A DNA stretch of 53,780 bases from Ciceribacter sp. T2.26MG-112.2 (GTDB taxonomy: Bacteria; Pseudomonadota; Alphaproteobacteria; Rhizobiales; Rhizobiaceae): positions 1 to 53,780 of the forward strand of contig NZ_UEYQ01000024.1 of the NCBI RefSeq assembly GCF_900492205.1. Reading direction: 5' to 3'. The notes beneath the pieces were generated by a model. It saw only the letters and a list, made by a program, of their open reading frames with translations. It was not told where the DNA came from and ran no database searches. The position numbers and the translations under genes were made by a program. The number at the start of each line of letters is the position of its first letter. The first letter of the stretch is position 1. Shown here piece by piece: positions 25,632 to 35,751 of the stretch.

Positions 25632-25668
25632 GCGGGAGCCCTGCTGACGACGTCAGCAGGGCTCCCGC
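25632..25668. terminator. 37-base perfect palindrome, probable bidirectional terminator
   Basis: Arms of 18 bases (25632-25649 and 25651-25668) match perfectly around a single central A. It sits between convergent genes (OYE and the SDR). The flanks lack a good T-tract (CTTT on one side), so termination is inferred from position and stem strength. Confidence 0.55.
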
Positions 25669-25751
25669 CTTTGGCGGCCGCAATCCCGACGGGCCCGAAG
25701 CGGATTGACGGAGCGCGTACGGCCGCGTGCCGGAGCATTGACGCAGAGCCT

Positions 25752-26789
25752 TTAGGCCCGCGGTGCAGACAGAAGCACAAGGTGCTTGCGATCCTGCCGC
25801 TCACCGCACGGCGTCTCGAGGCATCCCAGCCCATCGAGCGTGAGGCGAACGGCCTCGTCGATCGGGGTGTGCGGTTCGGCGCCGAGGAAGGACACCAGTC
25901 GGGCATTGCTCATCCTCAGCGGCTCGCGCCACAGATAGCGCATCTCCCACAGCTCGCGGAACAGCGGCACGAAGGGCGAAGCGAGACGCGCCAACCGCCA
26001 CGGAAACGCCTTGAGCTTCAGGTTTGGCTCGCCGACCGCCCGCCGGATCGCCTCCGCCATCTGCCGGCCATCCTGGTCATAGAACCCATCCATATGGAAG
26101 CGGGCGAAAGGCGGCAGGCGGTCCGACTGTTCGATCAGTTGCACCATGGTCTCGGCTACATCCGGCAGATAGGCCCATTGGTGCCCCACGCCGCTTGCTC
26201 CTGGATTGACGATGGCGCCGACTGGCCTGCCGGGCTTGACCAGTCCTTGCGCGAACCAGTTATTGCCGGCACCCGGACCGAAGAAATCTCCCGCCCTGAC
26301 GATCAGCACAGGAACGCCGTCTGAGGCGGCGGCTTCCAGGCGCCGCTCCAGCTCGACGCGGATCTTGCCTTTCGGCGTCACAGGGTTCTGCGCGCTGTCC
26401 TCGACCAGCACCGGGAAGGCATCCGGGCCAAAATTATACAGAGTGCCCGGCATGACGATCCTGGCACCCGACGCCTTGGCCGCGGCGATGGTGTTGTCGA
26501 TCATCGGCAGGACCAGTTCGCCCCAGTTGCGATAGCCGGGCGGGTTGACCCCGTGGACGATCAGCTGGACGCCCTGCGCCGCCGTGATCACGTCGGAACG
26601 GTTCATGGCATCGCCCTGCGCCCAGCTGTATTGCGGCACCTTGGCCTGCATCTCGTCCGCGCGTCGATGCAATGCGCGCACCTCATATCCGCGCTGGTTC
26701 AGCTTGGCCGCCATCGCGCCACCGATTCCGCCACTGGCGCCGAGAACCAGTGCGATGGGCCGCATCGCCGTGTCGTCCTTGCGTATCAT
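25752..26789 (-). CDS. NAD(P)-dependent epimerase/dehydratase-like protein (extended SDR)
   Basis: A 345-residue Rossmann protein. The cofactor motif ALVLGASGGIGGAMA near the start is an extended/atypical SDR GxxGxxG. The classical YxxxK is replaced by a region around TLYNFGPDAFPVLVEDSAQNP, so it may be one of the NmrA-like or atypical members. No substrate can be named. The ATG at 26789 has AAGGAG seven bases upstream, better than the internal Met at 26765. It is divergent from a LysR regulator that probably controls it. Confidence 0.82.
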   Translation of the reverse strand: MIRKDDTAMRPIALVLGASGGIGGAMAAKLNQRGYEVRALHRRADEMQAKVPQYSWAQGDAMNRSDVITAAQGVQLIVHGVNPPGYRNWGELVLPMIDNTIAAAKASGARIVMPGTLYNFGPDAFPVLVEDSAQNPVTPKGKIRVELERRLEAAASDGVPVLIVRAGDFFGPGAGNNWFAQGLVKPGRPVGAIVNPGASGVGHQWAYLPDVAETMVQLIEQSDRLPPFARFHMDGFYDQDGRQMAEAIRRAVGEPNLKLKAFPWRLARLASPFVPLFRELWEMRYLWREPLRMSNARLVSFLGAEPHTPIDEAVRLTLDGLGCLETPCGERQDRKHLVLLSAPRA

Positions 26790-26849
26790 GAAAATGTCTC
26801 CTTGGTTTTCGATGTGGAGATCATCGTCCAGTCGTGAGATATACGAAAT

Positions 26850-26877
26850 TGCCGAATTTTCTTTTCCTGCTATACAT
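26850..26877 (+). promoter_or_regulatory. putative lysR promoter giving a leaderless transcript
   Basis: TTGCCG (26850-26855), 16-base spacer, TATACA (26872-26877). The expected start, six to seven bases on, coincides with the A of the ATG at 26884. The AAATT-N4-AATTT inverted repeat at 26847-26860 overlaps the -35 and could be the LysR site. Confidence 0.45.
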
Positions 26878-26883
26878 ATTTCT

Positions 26884-27774
26884 ATGAATACCGAGCCGAA
26901 CTGGGACTACTACCGCACATTTCTCGCCGTCCTTCGCGAGGGTTCGCTCTCGGCTGCGGCCCGCAGTCTCGGCCTCACGCAACCGACCGTCGGCCGGCAT
27001 GTCGATGCGCTGGAGCAGGCGAGCGGCGAGCCGCTCTTCCTGCGCACGCCCAAGGGCCTCCTGCCGACGGAGATCGCCCTGCAGATGCGGCCACATGCCG
27101 AGGTGATGGCGGCCACCGCCGCCGCCCTCGATCGCGCCGCCTCAGTCAGTGCCAACGGCGTCTCCGGCACGGTGCGCATCAGCGCCAGTGAAGTGATCGG
27201 CATCGAGGTCTTGCCGCCCATTCTGGCAAAGCTGCAGGAGGCGCATCCCGGGCTGACGATCGAGCTCTCTCTGTCCGATGTGGTGGAGGACTTGCTGAAC
27301 CAGGCGGCTGATATTGCCATCCGCATGATCGAGCCGGCGCAGGATGCGTTGATCTCGCAGCGCATTGGCCGCATCCCGCTCGGCTTCTACGCCCACCGCA
27401 ACTATCTCGAAAGGCATGGGATTCCCAAGACCCTCGGGGATCTCGCCAACCATCGCCTAGTCGGCTTCGATCGCCAACTCGCCTATGTGCGCGCGATTCT
27501 AGAAACCAGGCCCGATCTCGCGGATGTCCGTTTTGCCTTCCGCAGTGACAACAACCTTGCCCAGTTCGCCGCCATACGTGCCGGCGGCGGCATTGGCATC
27601 TGCCAGGACGGACTGGCCAGACGCCATCCGGACCTCGTCGCGGTTCTGCCCGGAGCGCTGGCCCTTTTCCTCGATACCTATGTCGTGATGCACGAAAACA
27701 TGAAAACCGCGCCGCGCTGCCGCGTCGCCTTCGATGCACTGGTGGCCGGACTTCGCGACTACATATCGCGATGA
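26884..27774 (+). CDS. LysR-family transcriptional regulator
   Basis: A 296-residue LysR regulator. The HTH is at residues ~7-62 (TFLAVLREGSLSAAARSLGLTQPTVGRHVDALEQ) and the effector domain at ~90-290 (VRISASEVIGIEVLPPIL and the GGIGICQDGL hinge). The start at ATG 26884 is fixed by the gene's divergence and the HTH; there is no ribosome-binding site. It is divergent from the SDR gene with a 94-base shared promoter region, suggesting it regulates that gene. The VOC gene follows ten bases downstream and may be cotranscribed. Confidence 0.92.
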   Translation: MNTEPNWDYYRTFLAVLREGSLSAAARSLGLTQPTVGRHVDALEQASGEPLFLRTPKGLLPTEIALQMRPHAEVMAATAAALDRAASVSANGVSGTVRISASEVIGIEVLPPILAKLQEAHPGLTIELSLSDVVEDLLNQAADIAIRMIEPAQDALISQRIGRIPLGFYAHRNYLERHGIPKTLGDLANHRLVGFDRQLAYVRAILETRPDLADVRFAFRSDNNLAQFAAIRAGGGIGICQDGLARRHPDLVAVLPGALALFLDTYVVMHENMKTAPRCRVAFDALVAGLRDYISR

Positions 27775-27784
27775 GGAGCAATTG

Positions 27785-28261
27785 ATGACCGAACTCACAC
27801 GCGCGGAGCGCGACGCCTCTCAAGGAACCGGCAGCGGCCCGACCGGCGGCTTTGCGCCGCTGGTACCGGAACTCGACGTCACCAGCATCAAGGCGAGCCT
27901 CGCCTTCTGGTGCGGCGGCCTCGGCTTTCGCGTTGCCTACGAGCGGCGGCAGGCGAAATTCGCCTATCTCGAACGCCAGGGTGCGCAGGTCATGCTGTGT
28001 GAAATCAACGGTAACTGGCAGACTGCACCGCTTGAACGCCCGTTCGGGCGCGGCATCAACTTGCAGATCGCGACCGACGATCTTGAATCAATACTTGAAG
28101 CTCTTCGCAAACTGGATTGGCCGCTCTTCGAGGGGCCGAGCGAAAGCTGGTATCGCATTGGCGAGACCGAGGAGGCCGGATCGCGGGAATTCCTCGTTCA
28201 GGACCCTGACGGCTATCTGGTCCGCTTCGCCCAGTCGATCGGTACCCGAAGCGTCCGCTAG
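27785..28261 (+). CDS. VOC-family protein (bleomycin-resistance-like)
   Basis: A 158-residue glyoxalase/VOC-fold protein. The paired beta-alpha-beta modules begin VPELDVTSIKASLAFWCGGLGFRVAY and end FLVQDPDGYLVRFAQ. By size and sequence it belongs to the bleomycin-binding branch, which sequesters drug without catalysis, but natural ligands are usually unknown. The ATG at 27785 follows GAGGAG. Its TAG stop shares bases with the TAG stop of the convergent DUF2188 gene (palindromic CTAG at 28258-28261). Confidence 0.88.
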   Translation: MTELTRAERDASQGTGSGPTGGFAPLVPELDVTSIKASLAFWCGGLGFRVAYERRQAKFAYLERQGAQVMLCEINGNWQTAPLERPFGRGINLQIATDDLESILEALRKLDWPLFEGPSESWYRIGETEEAGSREFLVQDPDGYLVRFAQSIGTRSVR

Positions 28262-28524
28262 GCCGGACGCTCGCCGGACTGGTAGCGGTCGACGATCTCG
28301 ACCTCCGGCCGGTCGCCTCCATCGCTATACTCGTAGTGCCACTTGCCCTTCTCGTCCTGATAGCTGATCTTGACGGGCTCGTCGCCGACCTGCTGCTCCT
28401 GCATGACGATACGTGCTGCCTCCAGGGCCTCGTCATGGCTGGCAAAGCTTTCGGAGAAAACATCGCCGAGCTTGTAGGCCCATCCCCCGTCATGGGGAAC
28501 GATCTCGTAGGCAACCTTGGTCAT
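28258..28524 (-). CDS. DUF2188 domain protein
   Basis: An 88-residue protein matching DUF2188: YEIVPHDGGWAYKLGDVFSE near the start, an Ala-rich helix, then VKISYQDEKGKWHYEY. The family is small and cytosolic with no known function; members are often stress-induced in rhizobia. The ATG at 28524 has a perfect AGGAGG upstream, predicting strong translation. It is divergent from chaA with a 143-base gap. Confidence 0.88.
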   Translation of the reverse strand: MTKVAYEIVPHDGGWAYKLGDVFSESFASHDEALEAARIVMQEQQVGDEPVKISYQDEKGKWHYEYSDGGDRPEVEIVDRYQSGERPA

Positions 28525-28667
28525 TATGTCCTCCTTTCTTGTTCTTTGAACCAGTATCGCATCAAGCGCACCAATCCGCAAACCCGAAGCGGGGCGGAAC
28601 AGTTCCAACCACTCGCACGTTCCGGGATTTCTTTCGGGCGAAATCATCAGGGGGCTCCGGGCGGACC

Positions 28668-29753
28668 ATGCTCAGACAGGAAAAAATCCTTCTCTTTCCA
28701 ATCCTTATGGCCGTTATCGGATTCAGTTTGGAGCACGAGATCCTTGCCATGGGCACGGCCGTCTCACTCGCCGCCGCCGCTGTCCTGATTGCCGCCATCG
28801 TCGCGGCATCGTTGCGCGTCGCCCATCATGCGGAGGTGCTCGCGGTCAAGGTGGGCGATCCTTACGGCACCATGATCCTGACGCTGTCGGCGGTGGCGGT
28901 CGAAGTGCTGATCCTCGCCATCATGATGAACAACGAGGGTTCGCCGACGCTGGTGCGCGATACGATCTATTCGGCCGTGATGCTCGACATCAACGGCATC
29001 CTCGGCCTCGCCGCCCTGATCGGCGGCCTGAAGCACGGCGAGCAGCCCTACAACGACGACAGCGGCAAGACCTATGGCGTGATGATCCTGACCGCCATGG
29101 GCATCTCGATGATCGTCCCGGAATTCGTGCCGCGCGACAAATGGCAGTTCTATTCGTTCTTCACCATCTTCGCCATGGTGGCGCTTTATGGCCTGTTCCT
29201 GCGCATGCAGGTCGGCACGCACAGCTACTTCTTCAGCTACAGCTATCCGCGCGGCAAGAACCGCGACGCGGAAGAACATGATCCGGCCGACGCTGACGAA
29301 CCGACCGCCCGTTCGATCGCCATCATCCTGTTCGGCGTCGTTTTGATCGGCGTGCTCGCTGAACTGATGTCGGCCTTCATGAATACCGGCCTTAAGGAAA
29401 TCGGCGCGCCGATCGCGCTGACCGCCATCCTCGTCGCCGGCATTTCCGCCGGACCGGAAATCCTGACGGCCCTCAGGGCAGCGCTCGCCGACCGCATGCA
29501 GGCAACCGTCAACATCGCCATGGGCGCCTCGCTATCGACCGTCATTCTGACCGTGCCGGTGATGGAGGCGATGGCGCTTTATACCGGCCAGCCGTTCATC
29601 ATGGCGATGACGCCGGTCCAGACGGTGATGGTTGCCATCACGCTGATCGCCGCGGCGATCAACCTCAACGACGGCGAGACCAATGCGATCGAGGGCATGA
29701 CCCATTTCATCCTCTTCGCCACCTTCATCATGCTGTCCTTCCTCGGCCTCTGA
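28668..29753 (+). CDS. chaA: calcium:proton antiporter, ChaA type
   Basis: An inner-membrane cation/H+ exchanger of the CaCA superfamily, 361 residues with about 11 hydrophobic segments. The two alpha-repeats are visible: LTLSAVAVEVLILAIMM in the first half and AGISAGPEILTALRAALADRMQ in the second, each with its acidic ion-binding residue. The loop between halves is acidic (EEHDPADADE). E. coli ChaA exports Ca2+, Na+ and K+ at alkaline pH; a similar role is inferred. The start follows a GGGCGGACC stretch. Confidence 0.9.
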   Translation: MLRQEKILLFPILMAVIGFSLEHEILAMGTAVSLAAAAVLIAAIVAASLRVAHHAEVLAVKVGDPYGTMILTLSAVAVEVLILAIMMNNEGSPTLVRDTIYSAVMLDINGILGLAALIGGLKHGEQPYNDDSGKTYGVMILTAMGISMIVPEFVPRDKWQFYSFFTIFAMVALYGLFLRMQVGTHSYFFSYSYPRGKNRDAEEHDPADADEPTARSIAIILFGVVLIGVLAELMSAFMNTGLKEIGAPIALTAILVAGISAGPEILTALRAALADRMQATVNIAMGASLSTVILTVPVMEAMALYTGQPFIMAMTPVQTVMVAITLIAAAINLNDGETNAIEGMTHFILFATFIMLSFLGL

Positions 29754-29909
29754 CGACTTCGCCTGTCTCGCAAGGGCGGAACTTTTCCAGCCCTTGCCCC
29801 TTTTCCCGGACATGGTCCCCGGCGTGATGAAGGGCTCGCCCCATTGTCACCAAGATGGCGGACCAGAAACTTCCCGCGGGTCGCGGGGGGCAAACTCGGG
29901 AGCCGAACC

Positions 29910-31133
29910 TTGAAGAGACTCGACGTTATCGACGGCATGCGCGGCTATTTTCTGGTCTTCATGCTGATCAACCACCTGGTCTTCACGGGCGGCCTCTGGC
30001 TCGTCCAGATCAACCACCGCAACCTCGCCTTCGTCGAGGACGCCCAGGGCTTCGTCTTCCTGTCCGGCCTGCTCACCGGCATGGTCTATGCCCGCAAGAT
30101 GATGAAGGACGGCTATACCGCCGCCCGAGACCGGATCTGGTCGCGCGTCTTCGAACTCTATCGTTACGCCATGGGCATCGTGCTGGTCATTCTCGCCCTG
30201 CAGTTCCTCCTGCCGGGTGCGGCGGAGATCTGGACCAACTGGCTCGGCGCAACACGCATCGACGATCCCCTGCGCCTGGCAGCCATTGCGACATTTCTGT
30301 TCCAACCGACCTTCATGGACATCCTGCCGCAATACATCATCTACATGTTCTTCGCCCCCGCCATCATCTGGCTGTGCATGCAGGGCCGTTGGAAGACGGT
30401 GGCGATCATCTCCGTCCTCGCCTGGATGGCAGCACAACTCGGGCTGCAGCGCGCCTTGACCTATCCGCTCAGCGACTGGCTGGCCGGTGGTCCTGAATCG
30501 GATGAGGAAGGCATTCGCGCGTCGTTCAACCTGCTCGGCTGGCAGATCGTCTTCTTCGCCGGCCTGATCGCCGGAACGCTGACCTCGATGAAGAAGGTCG
30601 AGTGGACCCGCGTCTTCGATCCGCGCAAGGATTTCATCGCCAAGGCGGCGCTGGCCATCTCCGTCTTCTTCCTGCCGCTGCGCATCTTGACCGCGCACGG
30701 GATGATGCCGGGCATCGTGCTGGAAAAATTCGGCCTGATGGAAGTGCGTGCCGACTTCGGCCCGGTTTACCTGCTGAACTTCGCCGCGGTCGCATACGGC
30801 CTCGCCTGGCTGCTGATCGCCGGCCCGCGCCATGAGAATGCGACGATCCGCAAGATCGCCGCAGGCCTCACCAGCCTGTTCTCGCTCAGCTTCCTGCAAC
30901 TGCTCGGCCGACATTCGTTGCAGATCTATGTCTGGCACGTGCTGATCGTCTACGGCGTCTTCTACATCGACGGTCGCTTTGGCGCCTTCTCCGACGCGAC
31001 CAAGACCGTCATCACCTTCGGCTCCCTGGCGCTGCTCAGCCTGCCCGCCCTGTGGCGCGAGCGCAACCGGACGACCGCTGCTGCGGCCCCTGTGCCGGCC
31101 AAGCCGCTGCCCACCATGAAGCCGGCGACCTGA
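29910..31133 (+). CDS. opgC: OpgC, succinyltransferase of periplasmic glucans
   Basis: An integral membrane acyltransferase (407 residues, about ten membrane segments) that succinylates osmoregulated periplasmic (cyclic) glucans in rhizobia. The start KRLDVIDGMRGYFLVFMLINHLVF and the DAQGFVFLSGLLTGMVY motif, with its His and Asp, are characteristic of OpgC/acyltransferase-3-like proteins. The best start is TTG 29910 after CGGGAG; the open frame upstream is not family-like. The C-terminal tail is Pro/Ala-rich and cytoplasmic. It ends at a strong terminator shared with aatA. Confidence 0.88.
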   Translation: MKRLDVIDGMRGYFLVFMLINHLVFTGGLWLVQINHRNLAFVEDAQGFVFLSGLLTGMVYARKMMKDGYTAARDRIWSRVFELYRYAMGIVLVILALQFLLPGAAEIWTNWLGATRIDDPLRLAAIATFLFQPTFMDILPQYIIYMFFAPAIIWLCMQGRWKTVAIISVLAWMAAQLGLQRALTYPLSDWLAGGPESDEEGIRASFNLLGWQIVFFAGLIAGTLTSMKKVEWTRVFDPRKDFIAKAALAISVFFLPLRILTAHGMMPGIVLEKFGLMEVRADFGPVYLLNFAAVAYGLAWLLIAGPRHENATIRKIAAGLTSLFSLSFLQLLGRHSLQIYVWHVLIVYGVFYIDGRFGAFSDATKTVITFGSLALLSLPALWRERNRTTAAAAPVPAKPLPTMKPAT

Positions 31134-31159
31134 CCACCGCTACGAAAACGACCAACGAG

Positions 31160-31189
31160 AAAGGGCGGGACCGCGAGGTCCCGCCCTTT
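31160..31189. terminator. bidirectional terminator between opgC and aatA
   Basis: Thirteen-base perfect stem AAAGGGCGGGACC / GGTCCCGCCCTTT with a GCGA loop. A-rich and T-rich flanks serve both convergent genes. Confidence 0.85.
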
Positions 31190-31212
31190 CTAATTTCATC
31201 GGCTCGTCCTGG

Positions 31213-32579
<1,367 letters not shown>

Positions 32580-32632
32580 CGGCGATAGACTTGCGTGCAG
32601 GATCGATCCGAAACAATCATGGCGCGAAGCCG

Positions 32633-33559
32633 ATGACCTCGAACAGCATCTATGCCCAGCTAGTCAAGTCCGGAGACGCATGGTCGACGGCCTATGGTCC
32701 CTTCGTGCTGCGCTCCGCGCTCCAGCCGATCTTCAAGAGGGTGGCGGACGACCTCTTCGATATCCATTCGTTCCAGGGCCTGGTGCGAGCCGAGCGCAAC
32801 GGCGAGGCCTATCCACCCTCGCAGTTCTTCCCGCTGGTCGATCCGCAGGACCTCCCTTCCGTCGACAGCCTCTTGCGCAGCATCCATATTCTCAATGCCG
32901 GGCTTTTGCGGCGCGAGCGCTCGAACGTCCTGGTCAGCTTCCAGCCGCTGCTTTTCACCGGGGCCGTGGAACTGCGCCACGAACTCGACCGGATGCGCCT
33001 CATAGCCCATGAGGCCGCGCTGTCGCCCGACCGCATCGTCTGCGACATCTCCGCCAGCGCCGGCAACGGCAAGATGAGCGCCCGCGCCGTCGATCAGATT
33101 CGCCAGGCGGGGCTGCGCGTCTCCATGTCGAATTACGAGGCCAGCGAACACGACATCCAGGACGTCCTGGCGCTTCGCCCCGACTTCGTTCGCTTCGATG
33201 GCGACTGGGTGCGCGACTATCTGCACAACTCGGCGGGCTTCGCCCTGCTGCGGGTCATCGTTAGGCAGTTGCAGGAAGAAGGGATAGAGCCGATCTTCGA
33301 GCGGCTCGAGGAGAGCTGGCAGGTGGATCTCTGCCTCGAGCTCGGCGTGACGCTGTTGCAGGGCTATGCCCTCGCCCGGCCGGAACTCGCGCCCACCGCA
33401 TTCAACCAGGAATTTCCCGAAATACTGCTGCCACCGGCCCTACCGGCCTCCGTCGCGCCGGCACCGGTGCATGATCGGGAGCGCACCAGCTTGGCCTTGG
33501 CGCCGTCGCGCAGTGAAGTCCTTCAACGTCCGACCCCCGTATTCGGCAAGCGGCGCTAG
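32633..33559 (+). CDS. degenerate EAL-domain protein
   Basis: A 308-residue protein with an EAL (c-di-GMP phosphodiesterase) fold from about residue 20 to 250. The landmarks LRSALQPIF, QGLVRAERNG, DFVRFDGDW, EPIFERLEE and TLLQGYALARP align with EAL motifs, but key residues are lost. The EAL signature is absent, the usual Asn of NLSP is replaced (VSFQP), and DDFG reads SNYEA. It is therefore probably not a phosphodiesterase and may bind c-di-GMP or a partner protein. The Pro-rich C-terminal tail (~60 residues) is disordered. The start at 32633 (MTSNSIYAQ) is moderately supported. Confidence 0.8.
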   Translation: MTSNSIYAQLVKSGDAWSTAYGPFVLRSALQPIFKRVADDLFDIHSFQGLVRAERNGEAYPPSQFFPLVDPQDLPSVDSLLRSIHILNAGLLRRERSNVLVSFQPLLFTGAVELRHELDRMRLIAHEAALSPDRIVCDISASAGNGKMSARAVDQIRQAGLRVSMSNYEASEHDIQDVLALRPDFVRFDGDWVRDYLHNSAGFALLRVIVRQLQEEGIEPIFERLEESWQVDLCLELGVTLLQGYALARPELAPTAFNQEFPEILLPPALPASVAPAPVHDRERTSLALAPSRSEVLQRPTPVFGKRR

Positions 33560-33722
33560 CGGGCGCCTGTCGAAACGGCATGGTGCCCACGGTAGGGGCA
33601 GCCTCGGGGCCTGCCTTGATATTGCCACAATAAATGCCGGGTGAAGCCGCATTTCCGTCCCCGTGAAGCCCATAAACAGGTCTTTTCTCCTCGAATTGAC
33701 GATTGATTGCGAGGGAAGACCC

Positions 33723-34115
33723 ATGTTTCTGGACGACGATATTGCCAAAGCGCGTCCCTGGTTCGATCGGATCATCCAAGGTGGCCGCCTTGCGCTTTTT
33801 GCCATGCTGGCCGCCACGGTCCTGCTGATCGGCATCGCTGCCGATGCACAGGCGGAAACCACCGCCGCACCGGCGGCGCAGACGCTTGCCACCATTGACC
33901 CGATGACGACCGCCTCCACGCCAGTCGTCGCGCCCCTGCTGACCACCAGCGCCCTCCGGTTTCCGCTGCTGCAGACCGAAACGCTCGCCGACCGCTATAT
34001 CCTGCTCGGCCTGATGATGCTCTGCTTCGCCGCCATGACCGCCGGCAGCCTGGCGCTGTGGCGCAGCAGCCTGAAGGAATTGCTGCGCGTCCAGGCCAAG
34101 CGCCATGACGCCTGA
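33723..34115 (+). CDS. hypothetical membrane protein with two membrane segments
   Basis: A 130-residue protein I do not recognise. A charged start is followed by a hydrophobic segment at residues ~23-40 ending AQA, which may be a signal peptide or anchor. A Thr/Pro/Ala-rich periplasmic linker comes next, then a second segment at ~91-111 (YILLGLMMLCFAAMTAGSLAL) and a basic tail. The ATG at 33723 has GAGGGAAG upstream. It overlaps the next small gene by 11 bases, so the two probably act together in the membrane. Confidence 0.65.
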   Translation: MFLDDDIAKARPWFDRIIQGGRLALFAMLAATVLLIGIAADAQAETTAAPAAQTLATIDPMTTASTPVVAPLLTTSALRFPLLQTETLADRYILLGLMMLCFAAMTAGSLALWRSSLKELLRVQAKRHDA

Positions 34116-34305
34116 GCGCCCCTCGCTCTGGCGCCGCCTCGGCCCGGCCGAGCGCGCTTTCGCCCTTGTGATCGTGGCTGCGGCCATCGGCGGCTTCCTC
34201 CTGATCGCCGATGGCCTGTACCTGAAGGCGAAGGCAGACCAGGTCCCTTCCCTCCAGACGCACCAGGGGCAGGTCTCGACGAACGGCGCGCCCCGGACCG
34301 ATTAG
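34105..34305 (+). CDS. hypothetical small single-pass membrane protein
   Basis: A 66-residue protein with one hydrophobic segment (residues ~18-37, AFALVIVAAAIGGFLLIADG) flanked by a basic N terminus and a polar C-terminal tail. It is unrecognised. It starts inside the end of the preceding gene, consistent with coupled translation; base composition is like its neighbours. Confidence 0.55.
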   Translation: MTPERPSLWRRLGPAERAFALVIVAAAIGGFLLIADGLYLKAKADQVPSLQTHQGQVSTNGAPRTD

Positions 34306-34399
34306 CAACGGCACGTTCCCCTTCTCACGTTCTTGTCAGCAGCACTTGCCAAAGCGCCGGCACTCTCCAGATAGGTCGATGATGACAGGAGGACCCGAC

Positions 34400-35566
34400 A
34401 TGCCGAAGTGCCAAGCAGCAGCAAACCCCGTGCGCGCGATTCCGTCCACCGCCCTCCTCGGCCTCGCCTTGGCAGTGGCGGCGGTGCCAGCCCTCGCCGC
34501 TGATCGCATTGCCACGCAGAAGGTCGAGATCGAGGTCACCGAGATCGTCGGCGGCCTCCAGCATCCGTGGTCGGTGGAAGCCCTGCCCGACGGCGCCTAT
34601 CTCGTCACCGAGCGGCCCGGTCGTCTGCGCGTGGTGCGCGACGGCACGGCATCGGCCCCGGTCGAGGGATTGCCCAAGCTGTTCGTCGGCGGCCAGGGTG
34701 GCCTGCTCGACATTGCCTTGTCGCCCGATTTCGCCACAAGCCGAAAACTCTATTTCACCGCATCCGTGCCGGGAGAGGGTGGACAGGGCACCGCACTCTT
34801 TGCTGCCAGGCTGTCAAACGACGAGACCAAACTGGAAGCGGTCGAACGATTGTTCGCCATGAACCGCTTCACCGGCACCGGCCAGCACTTCGGCTCACGC
34901 ATCGCCATCGGCGCGGACGGCACCCTGTTCTTCGGCATCGGCGACCGCGGCGAGATGGACCGGGCCCAGGACCCGCAGGACCATGCCGGTTCGATCCTGC
35001 ACCTCAATCCGGACGGCACGCCAGCCGCCGGCAATCCTTTCGCCGGCGGCAGCAAGGGCCAGCCGGAGATCTTCTCGACCGGACACCGCAATCCGCAGGG
35101 CATCGTCATCGATCCGGCTGATGGTACCCTCTTTACCGTCGAGCACGGCGCGCGCGGCGGTGATGAGATCAACATGCCCAAGGCCGGGAGCAATTACGGT
35201 TGGCCGATGATCTCCTATGGCAAGCACTATTCCGGCGCCGACATCGGCATCGGCAGCTCCGCCGAGGGTTATGAACAGCCCGTCCATTACTGGGACCCGT
35301 CGATCGCGCCGGGCGCCATCGATGTCTATCGCGGCGCCATGTTCCCGGAATGGGATGGCGACTTCCTCGTCGCCGCCCTCAAGTATGAACTTCTGGCGCG
35401 TATCGAGCGTGACGAGAGCGGCGCGATCACGGGAGAGGAGCGACTGCTGGAGGGCGCCTACGGCCGCCTGCGCGACGTGAAGGTCGCTCCGGACGGCGCG
35501 ATCCTTCTGGTGACCGACGAGGTGGATGGCCAACTCCTGCGCATCAGCCGCGCCGCGGCGCCGTGA
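34400..35566 (+). CDS. PQQ-dependent sugar dehydrogenase (Asd/YliI-like)
   Basis: A periplasmic six-bladed beta-propeller enzyme (388 residues) of the soluble glucose/sorbosone dehydrogenase family, which oxidises aldoses with PQQ and Ca2+. It has a signal peptide at residues ~1-33 (cleavage after ALAA). Family motifs are LQHPWSVEALPDGAYLVTERPGRL, GQGGLLDIALSPDF, FGSRIAIGADGTLFFGIGDRG, STGHRNPQGI and EHGARGGDEIN, which cover the PQQ and calcium ligands. The start at 34400 is set by AGGAGGA six bases upstream; the two in-frame ATGs before it lack a site. No PQQ biosynthesis genes are in the window. Confidence 0.92.
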   Translation: MPKCQAAANPVRAIPSTALLGLALAVAAVPALAADRIATQKVEIEVTEIVGGLQHPWSVEALPDGAYLVTERPGRLRVVRDGTASAPVEGLPKLFVGGQGGLLDIALSPDFATSRKLYFTASVPGEGGQGTALFAARLSNDETKLEAVERLFAMNRFTGTGQHFGSRIAIGADGTLFFGIGDRGEMDRAQDPQDHAGSILHLNPDGTPAAGNPFAGGSKGQPEIFSTGHRNPQGIVIDPADGTLFTVEHGARGGDEINMPKAGSNYGWPMISYGKHYSGADIGIGSSAEGYEQPVHYWDPSIAPGAIDVYRGAMFPEWDGDFLVAALKYELLARIERDESGAITGEERLLEGAYGRLRDVKVAPDGAILLVTDEVDGQLLRISRAAAP

Positions 35567-35751
35567 TTTTCATCCGACCAGCCGCTCAAACGGCGGCGAA
35601 CGGCTCGACCACCCGCGGATCCGCAATGCCGAACCAAAGCGTCACGGGATAAACCCGGCGCGTCGATCGACCTTGTCGAGACCGGACGCAGCTGATACCC
35701 GTCTTTCTCCCTCGCCTCACCTTCTCCCGTTCCGCTGCAATCCGGTATCCG

